In this document: positions 18,330-26,172 of the stretch, in pieces
Position numbering within the stretch: position 1 is the first letter of the stretch
How the letters are laid out: every line of letters starts with the position of its first letter
Assembly (NCBI RefSeq): GCF_016907875.1
Contig: NZ_JAFBCU010000001.1
Span: 1,178,001-1,242,000, forward strand
Length of the DNA stretch: 64,000 nucleotides
Origin: Arthrobacter roseus
GTDB taxonomy: Bacteria; Actinomycetota; Actinomycetes; Actinomycetales; Micrococcaceae
Reading direction: 5' to 3'
The notes under the pieces: model-generated
The model's input: only the letters and a program-made list of their open reading frames with translations
Databases searched by the model: none
Told to the model about the DNA's origin: nothing
Translations under genes and position numbers: made by a program

Positions 18330-19035
18330 TCCGTTCGGTGACGAGCAACCGGTCGGTCACAGCGATGTCTGGACTAACCAGCACCACACAGCCCTGAGCG
18401 GACCAGGTTGCTAGGGCTGTTAGCAAGACGGCATCGAGTTGATCTTCGCCAGCTTGTAGGAGGATAACTGAACCTTCGGACGCGTCTGCGGGCAGCAGTT
18501 CCTTGAAAGTGATCTTTGCTCCGCGTCCAACCAAAGCGGTGTCGTTGGCTTCGCCTTGTCCCTGAAGGAAGTAGACGTCGCCGTGGGCTCGGACTTCCGC
18601 GGCGTAGTCCAGACCAGAGGACGGCAGAGTGCCGGACCAGCGGGTGTCGAGCGCACCGAGCGCTACGGCAACCGGCGTGCCCGCTGCAGACTCTAACCGG
18701 GCGGCGTCAGCAGCCACCGTAGCCAGAACGTCACCGGGTTCGACGTCGGCTCCCCCTGATGTTCTGACAGCGCACCCAACCTGCCAGCTCGCGAGCGCCC
18801 AGATCAGGGTCTTCCAGTGTGGAGGCAAAGCGAGGTCAATGATGAATCCGGGTTCGGCGTCGAGCTCGTCCACGAGCAGATTCGACGTTTTGGATACCCA
18901 GTTGTCGAGGACCTTTCCGGACAGCTCGATTCTTTCTTGGCCTGGACCGTACCAGATGAGTCGTGGCGAGCTTGGATTTAGGGTGCGGAGAAACTCCAGC
19001 AGATCGGGAATGGACCTGGGGTGAGCGTTGGTCAT
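18304..19035 (-). CDS. TIGR03089 family protein (acyl-adenylate-like fold fragment)
   Basis: A 243-residue protein of the TIGR03089 family, which resembles the N-terminal part of AMP-binding synthetases but is much shorter. It starts with PDLLEFLRTLNPSSPRLIWY and contains VLDNWVSKTSNLLVDEL and IDLALPPHWKTLIWALASWQ. The adenylate-forming signature motifs needed for catalysis are absent, so an enzymatic role is doubtful. It lies near LCP and whiB2 in many Actinobacteria (Rv3268 position). Function unknown. Confidence 0.85.
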   Translation of the reverse strand: MTNAHPRSIPDLLEFLRTLNPSSPRLIWYGPGQERIELSGKVLDNWVSKTSNLLVDELDAEPGFIIDLALPPHWKTLIWALASWQVGCAVRTSGGADVEPGDVLATVAADAARLESAAGTPVAVALGALDTRWSGTLPSSGLDYAAEVRAHGDVYFLQGQGEANDTALVGRGAKITFKELLPADASEGSVILLQAGEDQLDAVLLTALATWSAQGCVVLVSPDIAVTDRLLVTERISARPDLT

Positions 19036-19161
19036 GGAAGGGGGTTCCTGTCAGTTCGCTGTGAATCATGTCGATGTGCGGCGCGCCGGGGGTACCGTCA
19101 GGATAACGGGCGTGGCGTGTCCGTGCTCGCCGTGATGTTTCGATAAAATTTCTGCCTCCAC

Positions 19162-19191
19162 TTGACTGTAGGCAACTTACACGCGTGTAAT
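19162..19191 (+). promoter_or_regulatory. whiB2 promoter with embedded 14-bp palindrome (BldD-like box)
   Basis: TTGACT (19162-19167) and TGTAAT (19186-19191) with an 18-base spacer form a plausible sigma70 promoter. The perfect palindrome TTACACGCGTGTAA (19177-19190) overlaps its spacer and -10. Its half-sites TTACAC and GTGTAA fit the TNACNC / GNGTNA halves of the Streptomyces BldD consensus, although the centre has two bases instead of one. The leader to ATG 19299 would be about 100 bases. Confidence 0.5.
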
Positions 19192-19298
19192 TAGGTATTC
19201 GATCGCGTCTCGGCAATCGAATATATGAAATCGTTATATACGTCGGCAAGGTACGAGCATCATTCGCCATCAAGACTTTGTGTAACTGGGAGGGCAAC

Positions 19299-19844
19299 AT
19301 GGGGCAGGCACAGCAGGAGCCAAGCGTCATCGCGGCGCAGGCCGCCGAACGGTACGGATCAAGAGGTGTACCCACTGACTGGTATGTCGACCCAGCGGAT
19401 CCAGACGCCTCAGACCGGCACCGCGAGTCTGTCATCCGGTCCCTGGAAGACCAGGCCACGTCGTTCCTCGCCGCCCACGAGGCCCTTGAGCCTGACACAG
19501 AAGGTACTGTTACGGCCTTCGTCGCACCGCAGCGGACTCCAACCCCGGAAAAGATTCAGGAGTCGGTAAGCCAGCCCGTTTGGATCGGACTGCCAGGGTC
19601 AGGTTTCGATGATGACAACGACGGCGAGCTCTCCTGGCAGACCGACGCCCTGTGTGCACAGACTGACCCGGAGGCGTTCTTTCCGGAAAAGGGTGGGTCC
19701 ACCCGCGACGCGAAGCGCGTATGCGGCGCTTGCAACGTGCGCTCACAGTGCCTTGAGTACGCGCTGGCCAATGACGAGCGTTTCGGAATCTGGGGTGGAA
19801 TGTCCGAGCGCGAGCGTCGGCGGCTGAGGAAGCAGGCAGTCTAA
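19299..19844 (+). CDS. whiB2: WhiB2-type iron-sulfur transcriptional regulator
   Basis: A 181-residue WhiB-like protein. Four cysteines bind the [4Fe-4S] cluster: one in WQTDALCAQTDP, then CGAC and SQC in the KRVCGACNVRSQCLEYAL segment. The GIWGG turn and a basic ERERRRLRKQAV tail follow. WhiB2/WhmD proteins control septation and cell division in Actinobacteria. The ~115 residues before the first cysteine form an unusually long acidic N-terminal extension. ATG 19299 is chosen for its GGGAGG 5 bases upstream over the in-frame GTG 19278. The locus fits Rv3260c. Confidence 0.93.
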   Translation: MGQAQQEPSVIAAQAAERYGSRGVPTDWYVDPADPDASDRHRESVIRSLEDQATSFLAAHEALEPDTEGTVTAFVAPQRTPTPEKIQESVSQPVWIGLPGSGFDDDNDGELSWQTDALCAQTDPEAFFPEKGGSTRDAKRVCGACNVRSQCLEYALANDERFGIWGGMSERERRRLRKQAV

Positions 19845-22800
19845 TTCTTCTGCACGACCGGGTTACCGCTGTTGTTGTTGCCCACAACGGTGCCTCATAC
19901 CTTCCGCAAACACTCAAGGCTCTGAGTCAACAAACCCGGTCCGTGGATTTCTATTTTGGTGTGGACGCAGGGTCCGATGATGCCTCGGCGTCCATGCTTC
20001 AGCTTCAGTTACCGGTGGGCAGCCCCGTCCTCGCATCCTCGGGAAAGGCTGGATTCGGATCAGCGGTGGAAACCGCGCTTGCCGAATTGAGGCCAGCCGG
20101 AAGTGATAATGATCATCCGGTTCAGGAGTGGATCTGGCTGATCCATGACGACGGAGCCCCCGAGCCCCGCGCGCTTGAGGAACTGCTGCTCGCCGTCGAG
20201 CGTGCTCCGTCGGTGACGGTGGCAGGCGCCAAACAAGTCGAGTGGGAATCTCCCCGCAAGTTGGTGGACGTGGGCCTGTCCATCAGTCGGTGGGCGGAGC
20301 GACTAACTCTTATTGATACAGACGAACTTGATCAGGGCCAGTACGACGGGCGGAGCGACGTTTTTGCCGTCAACTCCTCCGGTATGCTGGTCCGCCGGGA
20401 TGTGTGGGAGAAGCTCGACGGCTTCGATCCGGCCTTTCCTGGTTCTGGAGACGACGTCGACTTCTGCTGGCGCAACCGGCTTGCCGGCCACCGCGTGGTG
20501 GTGGTGCCCTCTGCCGTCGTCCGCCATCGCGGACACCGCCCCAACCAGGCCGCTGGACCCCGCTCTGCGCGTAAAGCTGAGGTCTTCCTGCGGTTGAAGC
20601 ACTCACCGCTGTGGATGGTCCCATTCCTCGCTTTGGGAGCGATCCTCGGAGGCACCGGCCGTTTTCTGATCGACGTCCTTGCCAAACGTCCAGGCCACGG
20701 ATTGGGCCAGCTGGTCGCCAGCATTGCCGCCACGTGCCGTCCCATCCAGCTGTACCGATCACGGCGCAGCGCCGCACGGACCAGACGACTCTCCAGAAAA
20801 CTGGTGCGCGGACTCACCACGGAACGTCGCGAGGTCTGGGCCCACCGGCGGTCGCTGCTCGAATCTTTGAGCGCGGGCAGCGTGGTGGGAGACGGAACCG
20901 GGTCAGACGACGGCGGAACCTACGTTCCATCCGGTGATGCAACTGATGACTTCACGTCCCTGGCAGCACCCTCGCGTGTCTGGGCTGGCGCTGGTGCTGT
21001 TGCGGCAGCCGCCATTCTCGCTGCTGTATCGCTCGTGGCGATGTTCAGATTCATCGGCGCCCCCGCACTGGCCGGCGGAGCGCTTCTGCCCCTATCAAAG
21101 TCCGCCGCAGCGCTCTGGAACAACGCCACCAGCTGGTGGGTCTCGGTGGGGTCTGGGATCGCCGGCCACGGAGATTCCTTCGACTACGTGCTGTGGCTGT
21201 TCGCACTGATGGGCGGCGGCAACGGAAGTACCGCCGTCGTCGTCTTCATTTTCCTGCTCCTGCCCCTTGCCGGTTTATCGGCATGGATAGCGGCGGGGGC
21301 GTTCACCCAGCGACGCGCCCTCCGTTTCTGGGCCGCCATGTTCTGGGCCAGTGTTCCGGCACTACAGGTGGCCATGGGAACCGGGCGTCTGGGCGCAATG
21401 GTAGCTCATCTGCTGCTGCCACTTGCAGCGCTGGGCATGGTCCGCGCGGTCGGTGGCGCGCGTCCGCGGGCGAGCATGGCAACGCACCGTGCCAATAGCC
21501 CTGACGTTGTTCTCAAACCGGGGATCAACGGTGTGCCCAGCTGGACAGCTGCTGCCGCGGCAGGCCTAGTTCTGGCGATCATCACCGCTGGCGCGCCCGT
21601 GTTGTTTCTGTTCATGGTGGTGGCCGTCGCCCTCATCATGGTGGCGAGCGGCCGCAAGGGTAGAACGCTGTGGTGGTCGCTCCTGCCGTCGCTGGCCGTC
21701 TTTGCGCCCTCGGTGCTGGCGGCGTTCCAAAACCCTCGTGCGCTCCTCGCGGATCCGGGGCGCGCCATTCCCTTTGAAGCTGCCTCGCCATGGCAGCAGC
21801 TACTCGGTTACCCGGTTGCCTTCGATCCGTTCAGCGGACTGAGCCTTCCGGGCCCTTTCGCCGACAGCCCGTGGGCGCTTGTGGCCGCTCTGGTGATCGG
21901 GGCGCCGGTCCTCTTACTCGCAGCTGCTGGCCTGTTCAGATTCGCCGCCCGCAGCGGCATGGTCCGTGTGCTGTGGGTGTTGGCGGCGTTGGCGGTAGCG
22001 CTAAGTGCTGTTACTGGTCAGGTAGCTACGGCGCTGGGCTCGGGTTTCCTTGTCACAGCTTTTCCCGGTTCGGTGGTATCGGTACTCGTTCTGCTGCTCC
22101 TCACCGCAGCCTTGATCACGGCCGATGGGTATTCGGCATCAATGCAGGCTCAGGAGGGCTGGCACTACCGTAGGACTCGTTTGACGGCAGTGGTCGTCGG
22201 CCTGGTTCTTGCAGCTGGTCCGGTGACGAGTCTTGCCGTGTGGACTATTCCTCAGCTGAGCGGGCCAGATCCGGTAGCGGAGAAAACGACACTCATGGGC
22301 ACAGCAATGGGGCTCGAATCTCATACAGAGCGCATTCTTCCAGCGACAGCGGCGGATAAGGGCACCAGCGCTCAACATGCAAAGACGCTGCAGCTGCGCG
22401 TGAGCGATACCGGGACGTACCGAGCCGTCCTGATGTCCGGCGGCGGAACCACCATGGACCAGCTATCGGGGGTGTACTCGGCGCTACGTATCGACGGACC
22501 TCCTGGGTCTGAGACCGTGCGCGAGGCCGACGGTGCGGATCAGGCTCTGCGAGAGGTGGTGGCAGCCATCACTGGCGCCTCGGGCGTTGACCCCAGGCAG
22601 ACACTTCGTGCACTCGGTATCGGGTTTGTGGTTCTCCAGGAAACAGACACCGCTGCCGAACTTGTTGCCAGTCGAATCGACGCCGTGCCCGGGCTGAATG
22701 CCGTGGGCAAGACGTCGAATGGTTGGCTGTGGCGGGTCGCTGGTCCCCTTGAGGAAAACGGCACGGAAACGCTGGCTTGGCAGACCGGCCACGTTCGGAT

Positions 22801-23311
22801 TGTCGACGGCGAAGGTGCCACCCTTGCCCTGGTTGGCTCAGGGCGCGACTGGGTTGACACCACCATCGGAGAAGGGACCGAGGAGCGTCGGCTGGTCCTT
22901 GCGGAACGCTTTGATTCCGGTTGGCACGCGACGCTGAACGGCAAAGAATTACCAGCCGAAGCCGCCGACTGGGCACAGTCCTTCGAATTACCAGCTACGG
23001 GCGGTGATATCCGGGTCAATTTTGTCACTCCTTGGGAGCCCTGGGTCTACGTGGGACAGATCATTTTGATCGGGCTCACACTGCTGCTGGCGATTCCGGT
23101 GCCTGCCCGGAGGCGTCATCCGTCCAGGATCCCGGGCCGAAGCGGGCTCCACGACAAGCGAGCGCACAGGGACGACGACGCAGCGAACTACCTACCGGAG
23201 GATGCTCTCGAAGAACCGGGGAGCCGAAGGCGTGAAGCCGCCGCGACGGACCGCGTTCTAGAGGACGAACGCCGAGCAAAGGAGTATGCCGGTGGGCGCG
23301 AAGACCGATAA
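19844..23311 (+). CDS. Giant membrane family 2 glycosyltransferase, non-canonical start
   Basis: About 1155 residues. The cytoplasmic GT-A domain has VTAVVVAHNGASYLPQTL at its start, the DxD-like WLIHDDGAPEP and GDDVDFCWRNRLAGH. From about residue 240 come many membrane helices, then an extracytoplasmic domain near residues 820-1070 and a last helix with a charged tail. It likely builds a wall polysaccharide from polyprenyl-linked donors. The first ATG/GTG/TTG is GTG 19943, but the conserved first strand is encoded upstream, where only ATT 19844 (overlapping the whiB2 stop) or CTG 19850 are available. It overlaps the next gene by 20-26 bases. Confidence 0.85.
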   Translation: MLLHDRVTAVVVAHNGASYLPQTLKALSQQTRSVDFYFGVDAGSDDASASMLQLQLPVGSPVLASSGKAGFGSAVETALAELRPAGSDNDHPVQEWIWLIHDDGAPEPRALEELLLAVERAPSVTVAGAKQVEWESPRKLVDVGLSISRWAERLTLIDTDELDQGQYDGRSDVFAVNSSGMLVRRDVWEKLDGFDPAFPGSGDDVDFCWRNRLAGHRVVVVPSAVVRHRGHRPNQAAGPRSARKAEVFLRLKHSPLWMVPFLALGAILGGTGRFLIDVLAKRPGHGLGQLVASIAATCRPIQLYRSRRSAARTRRLSRKLVRGLTTERREVWAHRRSLLESLSAGSVVGDGTGSDDGGTYVPSGDATDDFTSLAAPSRVWAGAGAVAAAAILAAVSLVAMFRFIGAPALAGGALLPLSKSAAALWNNATSWWVSVGSGIAGHGDSFDYVLWLFALMGGGNGSTAVVVFIFLLLPLAGLSAWIAAGAFTQRRALRFWAAMFWASVPALQVAMGTGRLGAMVAHLLLPLAALGMVRAVGGARPRASMATHRANSPDVVLKPGINGVPSWTAAAAAGLVLAIITAGAPVLFLFMVVAVALIMVASGRKGRTLWWSLLPSLAVFAPSVLAAFQNPRALLADPGRAIPFEAASPWQQLLGYPVAFDPFSGLSLPGPFADSPWALVAALVIGAPVLLLAAAGLFRFAARSGMVRVLWVLAALAVALSAVTGQVATALGSGFLVTAFPGSVVSVLVLLLLTAALITADGYSASMQAQEGWHYRRTRLTAVVVGLVLAAGPVTSLAVWTIPQLSGPDPVAEKTTLMGTAMGLESHTERILPATAADKGTSAQHAKTLQLRVSDTGTYRAVLMSGGGTTMDQLSGVYSALRIDGPPGSETVREADGADQALREVVAAITGASGVDPRQTLRALGIGFVVLQETDTAAELVASRIDAVPGLNAVGKTSNGWLWRVAGPLEENGTETLAWQTGHVRIVDGEGATLALVGSGRDWVDTTIGEGTEERRLVLAERFDSGWHATLNGKELPAEAADWAQSFELPATGGDIRVNFVTPWEPWVYVGQIILIGLTLLLAIPVPARRRHPSRIPGRSGLHDKRAHRDDDAANYLPEDALEEPGSRRREAAATDRVLEDERRAKEYAGGREDR

Positions 23312-24968
23312 GGCGAAGAAAATCAGGGCGGCAAAGGTTAGTGGTGCTGCAAGACTACGGCGAACCTGGGCAAAGCAGATTGCTGGCGGGCTGACCGGAG
23401 TTGTCCTCTTGGGCTCCGTAGCGGTATTTGCCTCCGGATACGGAAGCCCCGCGTGGACTTCAGCTGTGCGGCCGATCACCGTTCCAGAGGCACAAATACC
23501 GCCGGGCACCTATCAGGGTGTCTGCCCGGGACCACTGACTCTGGCCGACGATATCTCTGAGGGAACGGATCCAGAATTCAGCCCGGTTTCCGAGACAGCT
23601 AAAACGGCCGTGTCAGCAACGGTCCTGTCAGACCTGACAGGCATTCCGCCAGCCAGCTCCATTACCGCCCTTGGTAGCAGCAAGCCGTTGAAAAAAATAT
23701 CGGGCACGGAACCATCTACAGAAACCGGTACCGAATCACCGCCACCAGCCAGCAACGAGGACGGGCTGACGCAACTAAAAGCCGCCGTCGAACGCGGTGT
23801 TGAAACCTCGACGGCCACCGTGGTCACTGCCCAACCGCAGTCGGGCCAGGAGTCCACGGCCAAGGGTGTGATGGGATACACAGCCTCGGATGGGGATCTC
23901 CGCGGGCTCGCCGTATCGAACTGCCGTCCGGCGTCGAACGATTTCTGGTTAGTGGGTGCAGGAACAACAGTGGGTGTTTCTTCCATACTCACGCTGCGAA
24001 ACCCGCAGGAGTCACCGGCAACGGTCAACCTGGAGCTCCATGGTGCCGATGGACCACTGCAGGCGGCGGGAAGCCGGGGCTTGCTCATTGGCCCGGGTGA
24101 GAGCAGGTCCGTGAATTTGGCCGGACTGGCCGCGAATCAGCAACGCCTCGCCGTTCATGTACAGAGTACCGGCGGTGCCGTGGCTGGCAGCATTCAGCAC
24201 AGCGTCCTGCGCGGATTGAATCCCGGCGGTGTCGAGCGGATTCAGGCGGCGGCGCCCTCATCCACGACGCAGGTAGTCACTGGAATCCGGGTTCAGGACC
24301 CGAAGGTCACCCAGAAGATCAGTTCCAAGAAGAGCTACGCATCGGTCAAGCCAGAGCTGCAGGTAGTGGTGCCCGGTGCCACGGACGCAGTGCTGGACAT
24401 CAGAGTCTCCAGCGACCGGGGACCGGTGGAGCTACCCGGTGGCGGTGTGGTGACGGCTCCGGCCGGGGCAACAACCCACATACCTCTGGACTCCCTACCC
24501 GAAGGTGTGTTCACCGCCGAAGTCTCCTCGGACGTATCGATAGTTGCCACCGCGCGGGTTACCAACGGAACCAAGACGGAGGAACCGGTCGATACCGCGT
24601 GGGTGTCGTCTTCTGCACGGCTGGGAAGCCAGCACCTACTGGTCTTCCCGGCGGGAGTGGATGCGACGCCGACACTGGCGTTTGGCGCGCCAGATGGTAG
24701 GGCCGAGATTCGATTGACGGGGATAACTTCGGACGGGAAGCTGCTGGGGGAGAAGGTTATCGGCATTGCCGGTGAAACCACGGTCACAGTCTCGCGTCAG
24801 GATATTGCTGGCGATGAGGACATCGCAGCGGTAATGATCAGCGCCTCCGGCGACCCCGTGTACGGGTCGCAGATTCTTCGCTCCGTTAGTGGGCCCGGGT
24901 TGAGTATCGTTCCTGTTCCCGAAACCTCGGCCGGCCGTCAAAGCGTGAAGGTCACTTTGGGGTACTAG
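23292..24968 (+). CDS. DUF5719 secreted/membrane-anchored protein
   Basis: About 558 residues. A basic N-tail and one membrane helix (QIAGGLTGVVLLGSVAVFAS, about residues 35-54) anchor a large extracytoplasmic part built of beta-rich segments such as SNCRPASNDFWLVGAGTTVG and SILTLRNPQESPATVNLELH, which mark DUF5719. Function unknown. It follows the giant GT2 in an overlapping arrangement conserved in Actinobacteria, suggesting a partner in the same envelope pathway. AAAGGAG at about 23278-23284 is 7 bases before GTG 23292 and too close to ATG 23286, so GTG is preferred. Confidence 0.85.
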   Translation: MGAKTDKAKKIRAAKVSGAARLRRTWAKQIAGGLTGVVLLGSVAVFASGYGSPAWTSAVRPITVPEAQIPPGTYQGVCPGPLTLADDISEGTDPEFSPVSETAKTAVSATVLSDLTGIPPASSITALGSSKPLKKISGTEPSTETGTESPPPASNEDGLTQLKAAVERGVETSTATVVTAQPQSGQESTAKGVMGYTASDGDLRGLAVSNCRPASNDFWLVGAGTTVGVSSILTLRNPQESPATVNLELHGADGPLQAAGSRGLLIGPGESRSVNLAGLAANQQRLAVHVQSTGGAVAGSIQHSVLRGLNPGGVERIQAAAPSSTTQVVTGIRVQDPKVTQKISSKKSYASVKPELQVVVPGATDAVLDIRVSSDRGPVELPGGGVVTAPAGATTHIPLDSLPEGVFTAEVSSDVSIVATARVTNGTKTEEPVDTAWVSSSARLGSQHLLVFPAGVDATPTLAFGAPDGRAEIRLTGITSDGKLLGEKVIGIAGETTVTVSRQDIAGDEDIAAVMISASGDPVYGSQILRSVSGPGLSIVPVPETSAGRQSVKVTLGY

Positions 24969-24986
24969 GCCCGAACGGGCACGAAC

Positions 24987-25505
24987 TCAGGCATGGGACT
25001 CGCCGTAGCCTGGATCCACGGCTTCCGGCGGAAGTCCCATGAGCTCGCTGAGCTGTTCAACGATCACGTCGTGAATCAGGTCTGCTCTGGGAACGCGGTC
25101 CCGTGCAGCGGTCTCCACCGGGCAGCGGTAGACGGTGATCACCGCTGGACGCCCGGGTTGGGCGGGGGTATTGGAAGCCAGCGGAGCACGCTCCTGCCAC
25201 GTGGTCAGTTCCTCAAGTCTTTCGGGAATGTCATTGACCACGAACTGTATATCGGAAACTCTCACACCCCAGAGCTGTTCCAAGCGCTGGGCAGACTCCG
25301 CTACCCACCCTTCAAAACGCTCACCTCGGGAGCGTGAACCCGGAAGATGCTGTGGAATAAGATCGCCGCGCAGGCTCCTGCCGTGGCGTCGCCGCCTGCG
25401 GCCGGTGTTTGCCCGGCGGCCTGCAGTGGGCCGGGAAGAGCCCGTGGTGCCTCCCGTGTCCGAAGACGCCGGAAGCTCAATGCGCAGCCCTCGCTTTTCC
25501 TCCAT
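24987..25505 (-). CDS. Zincin-like metallopeptidase family protein with degenerate active site
   Basis: A 172-residue homologue of the minimal zincin family located beside DUF3499 (Rv3259 position). The basic N-terminal half contains RRRRRHGRSLRGDLIPQHLP, a conserved block of this actinobacterial subgroup, followed by RFEGWVAESAQRLEQLW and DIQFVVNDIP. Where the family has HExxHxxG, this protein reads EQLSELMG, so both histidines and the catalytic glutamate position are replaced. It is therefore unlikely to be an active zinc protease; a structural or regulatory role is more probable. Divergent from DUF3499. Confidence 0.82.
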   Translation of the reverse strand: MEEKRGLRIELPASSDTGGTTGSSRPTAGRRANTGRRRRRHGRSLRGDLIPQHLPGSRSRGERFEGWVAESAQRLEQLWGVRVSDIQFVVNDIPERLEELTTWQERAPLASNTPAQPGRPAVITVYRCPVETAARDRVPRADLIHDVIVEQLSELMGLPPEAVDPGYGESHA

Positions 25506-25548
25506 GACCCGACTCTAGCCCGAGCAACCAGCACAGGCAGTAGGATTG

Positions 25549-25947
25549 ATGCTTGTGAGGTCAATGCGGCGGTGTTCAAGGTCAGTGTGCTCGGAGGCAG
25601 CGATTGCCACACTGACCTATGTCTATGCCGATTCCACTGCGGTCCTTGGTCCGCTCGCGCTTTACGCTGAACCTCATTGCTATGATCTCTGTCCCGAACA
25701 TGCGGACCGTCTGACGGTTCCGCGCGGATGGGAAGTGTTGCGGCTCGCCATCTCGGAACAGCCGCAACCTCCCAATCCGGATGACCTCCTTGCGCTGGCC
25801 GATGCCGTGCGAGAAGCCGCCGCAGAGCACCGTCCAGATGTCGGTCGCGGCAGCCGGCCACCGGCGGCTCGCGGACATCTCGAGCCCCCGCCTGGAACAG
25901 AAAATATGCGACGCGGTCACCTGCGCATTCTGCGCGACCAAACCTAG
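25549..25947 (+). CDS. DUF3499 zinc-ribbon-like protein
   Basis: About 132 residues. It opens with a CSRSVCSEAAIATLTYVYAD block and continues with HCYDLCPEHADRLTVPRGW, giving two CxxxxC/CxxH-type pairs that could bind zinc. The end RRGHLRILRDQ is the typical closing motif of DUF3499. Role unknown; it is widely conserved beside the zincin-like gene and whiB2 (Rv3258c). Start options are TTG 25546, ATG 25549, GTG 25555 and ATG 25564; homologues begin near the last two. The phosphomannomutase gene usually found next is missing here. Confidence 0.86.
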   Translation: MLVRSMRRCSRSVCSEAAIATLTYVYADSTAVLGPLALYAEPHCYDLCPEHADRLTVPRGWEVLRLAISEQPQPPNPDDLLALADAVREAAAEHRPDVGRGSRPPAARGHLEPPPGTENMRRGHLRILRDQT

Positions 25948-25990
25948 AAGATAGGATTGGGGAACGTCTTCTGCTGAAAAGAGTCCCATC

Positions 25991-26161
25991 ATGTTGCGAA
26001 TTTCCGCAGGCCTATTGTCCGTATTGCGTTGCCCGGTCACCGGTTCGGCGCTGACCCAGGACGGCGGCGAGCTCCTTTCCACAGTGCCGGGCCCAATGGG
26101 TGCACCCATGCGTTACCGCATTGACAACGGCATTCCCGTACTCCTCCCAACCAGCCGCTGA
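25991..26161 (+). CDS. Trm112-like small protein (56 aa)
   Basis: A 56-residue protein: it starts [20 protein letters not shown] and ends [16 protein letters not shown]. The LRCP start and the GIPVLLP finish are the Trm112/YcaR fold pattern. In eukaryotes Trm112 activates methyltransferases; bacterial versions are small and mostly uncharacterised. Only one cysteine (C14) remains, so the four-cysteine zinc site is absent. It lies 11 bases before ahcY, which removes the methyltransferase inhibitor S-adenosylhomocysteine, and an AAGAG element precedes its ATG. Confidence 0.8.
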   Translation: MLRISAGLLSVLRCPVTGSALTQDGGELLSTVPGPMGAPMRYRIDNGIPVLLPTSR

Positions 26162-26172
26162 AGGGCATCTCC

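Noticed and set aside
26162-26172. SAH riboswitch before ahcY
   Set aside because: Only 11 bases separate ahcY from the preceding gene, and no such aptamer is seen upstream.
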